Assembly (NCBI GenBank): GCA_021810805.1 | Contig: JAJZHW010000001.1 | Coordinates: 186,001-250,000, forward strand | Reading direction: 5' to 3' | From: Nitrospirota bacterium | Lineage (GTDB): Bacteria > Nitrospirota > Leptospirillia > Leptospirillales > Leptospirillaceae | DNA length: 64,000 nt | Shown: positions 30,498-38,455 of the stretch, one piece after another | Position numbering within the stretch: position 1 is the stretch's first letter | Layout: each line of letters starts with the position of its first letter | Notes under the pieces: generated by a model | Told to the model about the DNA's origin: nothing | Seen by the model: only the letters and a program-made list of their open reading frames with translations | Databases searched by the model: none | Made by a program: the position numbers and the translations under genes

Positions 30498-31820
30498 ATG
30501 CGTCTTTTTGAATCGATGAAGGGTCCAAAACGGAGTGGTTGGAAGATACTGATGAAGACAGGAAATGTCATACTCCTCCTTCTTGTGGGGATCCTTGCCG
30601 GCGGTGTGGGCCATGCTGTTCTTGCAGACGGCGGAACAGACAAGAGCCTCAAGATCTTTTCCATGGTTTATGCCCTGATACAGAACGACTATGTGGACAA
30701 GATTCCGGCCCATCCGGTCCTTGACAGTGCCATTCGGGGCATGGTGTCCTCCTTGGACCCCCACTCCGAATACATGACGCCTCAGGAATACCATGATCTT
30801 GAGATCAACACCCAGGGACGGTTTGGAGGGGTGGGGATCAAGATCACGACCTCGGGAAATCATATTCTTGTCCAGGCTCCCATTGATGGCTCACCGGCCT
30901 TCAATGCCGGGATCAAGAGCGGGGATGAGATCATCCGGGTCAATGGCGTGGGAACAGCCACCCTTGGCTTGGCCAAGGCCGTTCGCAAGATGCGGGGGAA
31001 GCCGGGAACGCATGTTGTTCTGACGATCTACCGAAAGGGCGTCTTTCAGGCAAAGAATTTCGACCTTGTTCGGGAGATCATCAAGATCCATACGGTGAAG
31101 CCCCGTATGTTGTCGAATCATATCGGCTATGTCCTGATCCGGGAGTTTTCCGAAAATACCGGACGGGATCTCGATGCGGCCCTTAAGAAGCTTGACCGTG
31201 AAGGAATGCGCGGACTTGTGATCGATCTGAGAAACAATCCCGGCGGCCTTCTGACGAGTGCGGTGGATGTTGCGTCCCTCTTTATTCCAGACGGGAAGAC
31301 GGTTGTGTCGATGAAGGGACGGCGTCAGTCCCGAGCCTTCCGTTCCCATGGAGGAAACGGATTCCCTCAGGTTCCCATCGTGATTCTGGTGAATACGGAA
31401 ACAGCCTCCGCCGCCGAGATTGTCTCCGGGGCCCTGCAGGACTACCATCGGGCGACAATCCTCGGAACCCAGAGCTTTGGCAAGGGCTCGGTCCAAACGA
31501 TCCTTCCCCTGTTTGATGGCTCTGCTCTCAGGCTGACGACGGCCCGCTATTTTACTCCTTCCGGACGCTCCATCCAGGACTATGGTATTACCCCCGATCT
31601 CATCGTCAAGGAGTTCATTCCCAAGGGAGCCCGTTCGATCGAGGTGCCCCGGGAGGTGGATCTCAAACACCACTTCCTGAATCCCGATGGGAAGGAGCAG
31701 CGTATTGTGATTCCCCGAGGGAATATCCAGAAGCATCTCTTGTACCCGATTCCGTCGGGCAAGAAGGATACCCAGCTCGTGGCAGCCCTCTCGTTGCTGA
31801 AAAAACGAATCGAACACTGA
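30498..31820 (+). CDS. ctpA: S41 family carboxy-terminal processing peptidase
   Basis: PDZ (FGGVGIKI...GDEIIRVNG), LRNNPGGLL, SAAEIVSGALQDY, GTQSFGKGSVQ. Confidence 0.95.
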   Translation: MRLFESMKGPKRSGWKILMKTGNVILLLLVGILAGGVGHAVLADGGTDKSLKIFSMVYALIQNDYVDKIPAHPVLDSAIRGMVSSLDPHSEYMTPQEYHDLEINTQGRFGGVGIKITTSGNHILVQAPIDGSPAFNAGIKSGDEIIRVNGVGTATLGLAKAVRKMRGKPGTHVVLTIYRKGVFQAKNFDLVREIIKIHTVKPRMLSNHIGYVLIREFSENTGRDLDAALKKLDREGMRGLVIDLRNNPGGLLTSAVDVASLFIPDGKTVVSMKGRRQSRAFRSHGGNGFPQVPIVILVNTETASAAEIVSGALQDYHRATILGTQSFGKGSVQTILPLFDGSALRLTTARYFTPSGRSIQDYGITPDLIVKEFIPKGARSIEVPREVDLKHHFLNPDGKEQRIVIPRGNIQKHLLYPIPSGKKDTQLVAALSLLKKRIEH

Positions 31821-31840
31821 TCTGTCATATCCTCACTGCG

Positions 31841-31870
31841 GGGCCGATTTCGATCGGCCCTTCTTTTTTC
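31841..31870 (+). terminator. Rho-independent terminator after ctpA
   Basis: gggccgat ttc gatcggccc then ttctttttt. Confidence 0.8.
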
Positions 31871-31909
31871 TTTGTCCTCAATGGTTTTCTTCCTTCGCTC
31901 TCCTTGTCG

Positions 31910-31936
31910 TTAGCACTCTCCCCGAGGGCTTGCCAA
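31910..31936 (+). promoter_or_regulatory. Second, degenerate CIRCE-like element with perfect left half
   Basis: TTAGCACTC-TCCCCGAGG-GCTTGCCAA; left half 9/9, right half 6/9 to consensus. Confidence 0.55.
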
Positions 31937-31958
31937 CTCTCCTCTCCTCTGGTATGCT
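31930..31958 (+). promoter_or_regulatory. Sigma70-type promoter for groESL (-35 TTGCCA, 17-bp spacer, -10 TATGCT)
   Basis: TTGCCA 31930-31935, TATGCT 31953-31958, directly upstream of the CIRCE. Confidence 0.75.
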
Positions 31959-31959
31959 T

Positions 31960-31986
31960 TTATCACTCAGGTCGCGTGAGTGCTAA
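31960..31986 (+). promoter_or_regulatory. CIRCE operator (HrcA site), one mismatch
   Basis: TTATCACTC-N9-GAGTGCTAA vs consensus TTAGCACTC-N9-GAGTGCTAA. Confidence 0.9.
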
Positions 31987-32022
31987 AACTGATGAAAAAC
32001 CCCAAACCCGAGGGAGGTCTGA

Positions 32023-32286
32023 ATGAAATTTAAGCCATTGAAAGATCGCGTTTTTGTCAGCTATGCCGAGGAGGTCGAGAAGACCCAGGGTGGACTTTAC
32101 ATTCCCGATGCGGCCAAGGAAAAGCCCCAGAAGGGGAAGGTTGAGGAAATCGGTGATGACGTGAAGTCCCTGAAGAAGGGCGACACCATTCTCTTCGACA
32201 AGTACTCCGGCTCCAAGATCACCATGGAAGGGACCGACTATCTCATCCTGCGGGAAGAAGATATCCTCGGAGTCTTCTCCAAGTAA
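32023..32286 (+). CDS. groES: Co-chaperonin GroES
   Basis: MKFKPLKDRVFVSYAEEVEKTQGGLYIPDAAKEKPQKGKVEEIG. Confidence 0.97.
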   Translation: MKFKPLKDRVFVSYAEEVEKTQGGLYIPDAAKEKPQKGKVEEIGDDVKSLKKGDTILFDKYSGSKITMEGTDYLILREEDILGVFSK

Positions 32287-32358
32287 GCACTTATCCGTCA
32301 AAAAACGATGTGAACCCCTAGGATTCATTTTTTGACATTCAATCAGGAGGAATGACAT

Positions 32359-33987
32359 ATGGCAAAACAGATGGTTTACAGTGACGAAGCCCGGAGTGCC
32401 GTTCTTCGTGGCGTGACGGCTCTGGCCGATGCCGTGAAGGTGACCCTTGGACCCAAGGGGCGCAATGCGGTCATCGACAAGAAGTTCGGCGCCCCCACCA
32501 TCACCAAGGATGGTGTGACTGTGGCAAAAGAGGTCGAGCTCAAGGATCCCTATGAGAACATGGGCGCCCAGCTGGTGAAGGAAGTGGCCTCGAAGACCAG
32601 CGATATCGCCGGAGACGGAACCACCACCGCCACCGTTCTTGCCCACGCGATCTATCGCGAAGGCGTGAAGAACGTTACGGCTGGCGCGAACTCCATGGAC
32701 ATCAAGCGGGGAATCGATCTTGCCGTCTCTGCGGTTATTGAGGAGCTCAAGAAGCTCAGCAAGCCCTGTCAGGACAAGAAGGAAATTGCCCAGATTGCCA
32801 CGATTTCAGCGAATAACGATTCTGAAATTGGCCGCCTCATCGCCGATGCGATGGACAAGGTGGGCAAGGACGGGGTGATCACCGTGGAAGAGGCAAAGAG
32901 CATGTCGACCTCTCTCGATGTTGTCGAGGGTATGCAGTTTGACCGCGGCTATGTCTCTCCCTATTTCGTTACCGACCAGGAGCGGATGGAAGTTGTCCTC
33001 GACAATCCCTACATCCTGATCCACGAGAAGAAGATCAGCAACATGAAGGATCTTTTGCCGATCCTCGAGCAGATTGCCAAGATGGGTCGTCCCCTGCTCA
33101 TCATTGCCGAAGAGGTTGAGGGAGAGGCTCTTGCGACCCTCGTGGTCAACAAGCTTCGTGGCACCCTGAACGTTGCCGCGGTGAAGGCTCCCGGCTTCGG
33201 TGACCGCAGAAAGGCCATGCTCGAAGACATCGCCGTGCTTACCAGCGGAACGATGATTGCGGAAGACCTTGGCCTCAAGCTTGAGAACGTGAAGCTCTCC
33301 GACCTCGGACGGGCGAAGCGCGTTTCCATCGACAAAGACAATACCACCATCGTCGAAGGGGCGGGCGAGCATGCCAAGATCCAGGCCCGGGTGAAGCAGA
33401 TCAAGGCCCAGATCGAAGAGTCCACCTCCGATTACGATCGGGAGAAGCTTCAGGAGCGCCTTGCAAAGATCGTCGGCGGAGTTGCCGTGATCAATGTGGG
33501 TGCTGCCACCGAAACCGAAATGAAGGAAAAGAAGGCCCGCGTCGAGGATGCCCTCCACGCCACCAAGGCAGCTGTCGAGGAAGGAATCGTTCCCGGCGGC
33601 GGTGTGGCACTTCTCCGCTCCTCGGCCGTCCTTGATCACCTCAAGGCCGAAGGCGACCAGAAGATCGGCGTCAACATCATCAAGCGGGCGCTCGAAGAGC
33701 CGCTCCGTCAGATCTCTCACAATGCGGGCCTCGAAGGCTCGGTGGTTCTCCAGAAGGTTCGTTCGGAGAAGGGCTCCATGGGCTTTGATGCCGCCACCGA
33801 AACCTATGTGGACATGATTCAGGCCGGAATCATCGACCCGACCAAGGTCACCCGGAGCGCGCTCCAGAATGCCGCCTCCGTGTCCGGTTTGCTTCTGACC
33901 ACCGAGGTCATGATCTGCGATATCCCCGAGAAGGAAGCCAAGGGTCCGGCCATGCCCGGCGCCGGCGGCATGGGGGACATGTACTAA
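32359..33987 (+). CDS. groEL: Chaperonin GroEL
   Basis: [19 protein letters not shown]..., [16 protein letters not shown]-terminal motif. Confidence 0.98.
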   Translation: MAKQMVYSDEARSAVLRGVTALADAVKVTLGPKGRNAVIDKKFGAPTITKDGVTVAKEVELKDPYENMGAQLVKEVASKTSDIAGDGTTTATVLAHAIYREGVKNVTAGANSMDIKRGIDLAVSAVIEELKKLSKPCQDKKEIAQIATISANNDSEIGRLIADAMDKVGKDGVITVEEAKSMSTSLDVVEGMQFDRGYVSPYFVTDQERMEVVLDNPYILIHEKKISNMKDLLPILEQIAKMGRPLLIIAEEVEGEALATLVVNKLRGTLNVAAVKAPGFGDRRKAMLEDIAVLTSGTMIAEDLGLKLENVKLSDLGRAKRVSIDKDNTTIVEGAGEHAKIQARVKQIKAQIEESTSDYDREKLQERLAKIVGGVAVINVGAATETEMKEKKARVEDALHATKAAVEEGIVPGGGVALLRSSAVLDHLKAEGDQKIGVNIIKRALEEPLRQISHNAGLEGSVVLQKVRSEKGSMGFDAATETYVDMIQAGIIDPTKVTRSALQNAASVSGLLLTTEVMICDIPEKEAKGPAMPGAGGMGDMY

Positions 33988-34005
33988 GAGTCTCCGCACT
34001 ACGGG

Positions 34006-34034
34006 AAGGGGGGCTTTGGCCCCCCTTTTTTTTA
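34006..34034 (+). terminator. Rho-independent terminator after groEL
   Basis: aaggggggctttggcccccc followed by tttttttt. Confidence 0.85.
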
Positions 34035-34236
34035 TTTTACTTCGTGAGACCCGGAAAATAGGGCCGGAAAGTAGGAAAAGATCGGCGGTCGCCCCTTTGC
34101 ATGCCTTCCCCTTGGGATCCCGGATCGTGTAGAATATCGGGATACAAGAACCCGAGGGATGCCGGTCGGCTGATCAATGAGCCAATGTTCCGACAGGGAT
34201 CCATTTGGCTCTCCACCTTAAAGAAGGAGTTTGTGA

Positions 34237-34569
34237 ATGAGTGCAAATGTTGCGGAAATCACCACTGCAGAATGGGACAAGAAGGTACTTGAGTCGAAGG
34301 GCCTCGTGATGGTGGACTTTTGGGCTCCCTGGTGCGGCCCGTGCCGGATGGTGGCTCCCGTGGTTGACGAGCTGGCCGAAGAGTACAAGGGACGGGTCTC
34401 CTTCATGAAGCTCAATACCGATGACAATCAGGAAATTGCAGTGCGCTACCAGGTGATGGGGATTCCGACCCTGATCTTCTTCAAGGACGGAAAGATCGTC
34501 AGCAAGCTGGTGGGTGCGCAGAGCAAGAAGACCTTTAAGGACAAGATCGAAGAGATTCTGGCGGCCTGA
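34237..34569 (+). CDS. trxA: Thioredoxin
   Basis: [33 protein letters not shown]. Confidence 0.97.
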   Translation: MSANVAEITTAEWDKKVLESKGLVMVDFWAPWCGPCRMVAPVVDELAEEYKGRVSFMKLNTDDNQEIAVRYQVMGIPTLIFFKDGKIVSKLVGAQSKKTFKDKIEEILAA

Positions 34570-34573
34570 CCGC

Positions 34574-36226
34574 GTGCTCTCACATCTTCGCGTGGCAGCG
34601 TTTGCCACGATTCGCGAGATTTCTCTTTCATTCGACAGGGGGCTCACCGTCATCACCGGAGAAACCGGGGCCGGGAAGTCCCTTCTTGTCGACGCCCTTT
34701 CTTTGATTGCCGGTCAGAAACCCCGTAATCTCTCCCTTCGCCCCGGAAGCTCCGAGGCTGTCGTCGAGGCCTCCTTTACCCCCCTCAACTCCCCCGTTCC
34801 CGAAACCCTTTCCGATATCCTGACCCCCGATGACGATATCGTGATCCGGCGCATCATTGCTCCCAATGGCCGCCTTCGTCAGACGGTGAACGGTCAGACG
34901 GTCTCCACCTCCCAGCTCTCCGCTCTGGTTCTTCGTCTGTTTGACCTTGTCGGACAGGGAGAGAGCCTTCGAATGAGCGGAGGAGAGAACCACCGTCAGT
35001 TTCTCGACGAATACGCCGGAACGACCCCCCTGGCGGCCGACTATGAGCGACTGCGCCGGGAGATCCTGGCAAAGCGCCGGGAGCGGCAGGAGATTCTCGA
35101 GAGAAAGGCAAATCTTGATCGCTCCCTGTCAGAGTGGCGTGAGCGGCAGGAGGATGCCCATCTGCTTTCAGGGCGTCCTGGAGAGTTCCTCGAGCTCTCT
35201 GCCACCCTGTCGGCACAACTGAACCTTCAGGAGATTCTCCAGTCCGCAAGTCGCGCCTACCAAATGCTGAGCGAGGATGAGGAAAGCGTTCTGGTCCATC
35301 TCGGTCGGGTAGGAAACGAAATCGACCATATTCTGGGATTCGATCCGGCCGTTCAGCCCTTCCGGGATCGATTGGGGGAGGCCCGGGAGATCCTGAAGGA
35401 CGTGGCTGGGGAGCTTCGACATTATCAGGAGGGTCTCGAGATTGATCCCGGGCAGCTGGAGACGTTGGAGAGTCGCTTTTCCCTCTATCGGAGGCTGGCT
35501 CAAAAATACCATGTCCGTCCGGAGGATCTCGTGGACCTTCTCGAAGAATCGGGGGGAGGTGACCCGGAGGCCATCGACCGGGAACTTGAGGCCTTTGACC
35601 GGGAGCTGGCGTCACTTCAGAACACATTGAGGGAGACCGGCCAGGACCTTTCATCAAGACGAAAAAAGACGGCCGGAGGCTTTGCAGAGGCGGTGAAGGA
35701 GTCCTTGCGGCGGCTCAGGATCGATCATCCCTCCTTCACCGTCTCGCTGGTCCCCTACGAGGGGGATCTTGGGGGAGCCTTCGGCCCTGAGCAGGTGGAG
35801 TTTCTCTTTTCGGCCAACCCGGGAATGCCGGAAAAGCCCTTGGGTCAGGTGGCCTCGGGAGGGGAGACCTCCAGAGTTCTGTTGGCGATTACCCGGGCGT
35901 TGGCCGACAAGGATCCTGTCCCCACACTGATCTTCGATGAAATCGACTCCGGAATCGGTGGAGAGGTGGGCGAGGTTTTAGGAGACCTTCTTCGGGAAAT
36001 CGGACAGACCCGACAGGTCATCTCCATTACCCATCTTCACCAGGTGGCTCGGAAGGGTGAACATCACATTCTCGTGGAGAAGGTCTCGGACAAGGACGAT
36101 ACAACTTCCCGGGCGTTTTTCGTCGAGGGGGAGGGCCGGGTTCGGGAGATCGCCCGGATGCTCGGAGGGGAAAAGATCTCCCCCTCCGCCCTGTCGATTG
36201 CCCGGGACCTCCTCGCTCATCCCTGA
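34574..36226 (+). CDS. recN: DNA repair protein RecN
   Basis: GLTVITGETGAGKSLLVDAL, VASGGETSRVLLAI, FDEIDSGIGGEVGEVLG; GTG start at 34574. Confidence 0.95.
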   Translation: MLSHLRVAAFATIREISLSFDRGLTVITGETGAGKSLLVDALSLIAGQKPRNLSLRPGSSEAVVEASFTPLNSPVPETLSDILTPDDDIVIRRIIAPNGRLRQTVNGQTVSTSQLSALVLRLFDLVGQGESLRMSGGENHRQFLDEYAGTTPLAADYERLRREILAKRRERQEILERKANLDRSLSEWRERQEDAHLLSGRPGEFLELSATLSAQLNLQEILQSASRAYQMLSEDEESVLVHLGRVGNEIDHILGFDPAVQPFRDRLGEAREILKDVAGELRHYQEGLEIDPGQLETLESRFSLYRRLAQKYHVRPEDLVDLLEESGGGDPEAIDRELEAFDRELASLQNTLRETGQDLSSRRKKTAGGFAEAVKESLRRLRIDHPSFTVSLVPYEGDLGGAFGPEQVEFLFSANPGMPEKPLGQVASGGETSRVLLAITRALADKDPVPTLIFDEIDSGIGGEVGEVLGDLLREIGQTRQVISITHLHQVARKGEHHILVEKVSDKDDTTSRAFFVEGEGRVREIARMLGGEKISPSALSIARDLLAHP

Positions 36227-36302
36227 GATTCTCCTCTCGCTTTTATCCTGACCAAGTCCCATAAATAGGGTATGAACACCGGACGAATCTTCCTGTAGTC
36301 TG

Positions 36303-36872
36303 GTGGGCATGAAAATCTTCGGCAAAATTCTCGATGCGACGATTCTCGAGACGATCCGGACGGAGGCGGATTTGGCCGTCTTCCGGAGCGCCATGGCGCG
36401 GAGGATCTGCGAAACGCTGGGATGGAAGGGCGCGGAACGGGAAGCCCCAGGAGAGGCCCGCCAGCTGGGCAACGACCATCGTCTGGAAGCCTGCCTGGCG
36501 ATCGATATGGTGGTAGCCTGGAGGCTCTTCCCTCTGACGAAGCTGGGACGGGAGACCCCCGAGGCGGCGAAGCCGGTCTTTTTCGAAGAGGCGGAATGGA
36601 AAGCCTTGTACATGGACAACTTCCACAGCAAAAAACCCGACCCTCCGGAAATACCTCCCACCCTTCGGGCGGCGACCCGGATGGTGGCCAAGAGGGGGGG
36701 CTTCCTGGGAGGCAAAGGGGACGGAGAGCCGGGAACCGAAGTGCTGTGGAAGGGGCTTCAGTCGATCGAGAATGTCGCCAGAATTTTGGGAAATTCTGGA
36801 AAAGATGAAGAGAGCCGGTCCCACATCTTTGGTGCTCAAGCGTCCTGCGCGCAAAGGGACGGATGGCTGTAA
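36303..36872 (+). pseudogene. Internally deleted IS4-type transposase remnant (copy A)
   Basis: N-terminal MARRICETLGW joined to C-terminal DHRLEACLAIDMVVAWRLFPLTKLGRETPEA...FLGGKGDGEPGTEVLWKGLQ; far shorter than a full transposase. Confidence 0.75.
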
Positions 36873-37008
36873 AGGCCGGGGAGGCGGCAGTTCGCCACCC
36901 GCGACCCCGGAGAGGAGATCCCGCGCATCTTCGGGAAGGTCCGCAATTCGCAAAGCCGGATCTTTGCCGGACAGGAAAAGAAGGGGCGCCTTCGTCGAGG
37001 GACCCCTC

Positions 37009-37356
37009 TCAGGGCGTCCCTCCGCTTCGAGGCTTTTGAAAAGACGGGCGCCTCTCTGCCGAAGGGAGACGAAGCGAACGCTCGCTCCGCCAGATGCGGA
37101 CGATTCTCACTCTTTGGGGATTGCGCCGGTATACGAGACGAAATGGGGGGTGAACAACTTCACGCAGAAGGGACCGGTCAAATTCGGGAACAACACGCCC
37201 CATGTCGGGGTGGTCGACCAGGGATTGGAGGCGCTGGAAAATCTCCGCCACGAGCCGCACCTCGACATCAGGAACCCCTTGGTCGGCATACCAGGTTCGA
37301 ACAGCCTCGAGATCGCGAATGGCAGATTCAGCAAAACTGATGGTCACCAAAGCCAT
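37009..37356 (-). CDS. RelE/ParE-family toxin
   Basis: ISFAESAIRDLEAVRTWYADQG...MGRVVPEFDRSLLREVVHPPFRLVYRRNPQRVRIVRIWRSER. Confidence 0.85.
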   Translation of the reverse strand: MALVTISFAESAIRDLEAVRTWYADQGVPDVEVRLVAEIFQRLQSLVDHPDMGRVVPEFDRSLLREVVHPPFRLVYRRNPQRVRIVRIWRSERSLRLPSAERRPSFQKPRSGGTP

Positions 37357-37364
37357 GGGACGAC

Positions 37365-37631
37365 TTACAGACCGAGCCGTGCCCTGGCGTCCTCGATGGC
37401 TATATCGCGCCCCGCGTCCAGGTCAGCAAGACCAGTGATTACAGCACGCATGAAGGAGAGCTCTTCCTGGACTTTTTCATAATCGGCGACCGACTGGACG
37501 ACGGCAACTCCCCGACCTCGGCTGGTCAGCAACACGGGCCGGTGTGATTCGGCGGCATGCTTCACCACACGCCCCGGGTTCACCTTCAAATCCGTCAATG
37601 GAACCAAGTCTTCGGAAAATTTGATCGTCAT
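37365..37631 (-). CDS. Phd/YefM-family antitoxin
   Basis: VPLTDLKVNPGRVVKHAAESHRPVLLTSRGRGVAVVQSVADYEKVQEEL; directly upstream of toxin on the same strand. Confidence 0.87.
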   Translation of the reverse strand: MTIKFSEDLVPLTDLKVNPGRVVKHAAESHRPVLLTSRGRGVAVVQSVADYEKVQEELSFMRAVITGLADLDAGRDIAIEDARARLGL

Positions 37632-37886
37632 AACGTCTCCACAAAGGATGATATTGAGTCCTTAAAATAGCACCTGTTCAACGGTCTTACAAGAGGTCGC
37701 GAGGCAGGTGCGGTCTGATTTTTGACCAATTTCTGAAGCCGTGACAATCTTTCGTGAGGGCAGGCTTCTCTTGAACCCTCTTCCCACAGAAGGGCGGGGC
37801 GAAGAGATCCGGTCTCTCCCGGACACATCTTATGCGCCGGAGGGGATAATCGGTATCGGGATGAGAGAACCGTTCAATCGGGTCCA

Positions 37887-38057
37887 CAATCCAACGGGAA
37901 GCTGGAACGGTTTCACAAGACCCTCAAGTCTGAATGTGTGCGGACCACAGCCCTGGGCGAATAAGAGGAAGTCCAAAATATCATCGGGGCGTACGGTCAG
38001 GACTACAACCAGGAGCGCCTCCATTCCGCTCTCCGCGATTTGACTCCTTCGGGTGAC
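37887..38057 (+). pseudogene. IS3-family transposase (integrase core C-terminal) remnant with in-frame stop
   Basis: Frame reads QSNGKLERFHKTLKSECVRTTALGE*EEVQNIIGAYGQDYNQERLHSALRDLTPSGD. Confidence 0.85.
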
Positions 38058-38061
38058 CGCA

Positions 38062-38360
38062 GATGGGACGGGAGATCCCCGAGGCGCCGTGTACGGTCTT
38101 TTTCGAAGAGGCGGAATGGAAAGCCTTGTCCATGGACATCTTCCACAGCAAAAAACCCGAACCTCCGGAAACACCTCCCACGCTCCGGGCGGCGACCCGG
38201 AGGGTGGCTGAGAGGGGCGGCTTCCTGGGAGGCAAAGGGGACGGAGAGCCGGGAACCGAAGTGCCGTGGAGGGGCTCCAGTCGCTCGAGAATGTCGACAG
38301 AATTTTGGGAAACTCTGGGAAAGATGAAGAGGGCCGGTCCCACATCTCCGGGGCTCAAGT
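38062..38360 (+). pseudogene. IS4-type transposase C-terminal remnant (copy B), frameshifted
   Basis: MGREIPEAPCTVFFEEAEWKALSMD...FLGGKGDGEPGTEVPW, near-identical at DNA level to 36541-36840; 1-nt deletion relative to copy A. Confidence 0.8.
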
Positions 38361-38455
38361 GTCGAAGATAGGGGGAAAGGTCAGGCTTTTCCCCTTTCTT
38401 ATCCTCTTGCTCCTCCCAAGCCCCCTCCGGACTTCGCCGGTCGGGCTTCCCCCGC

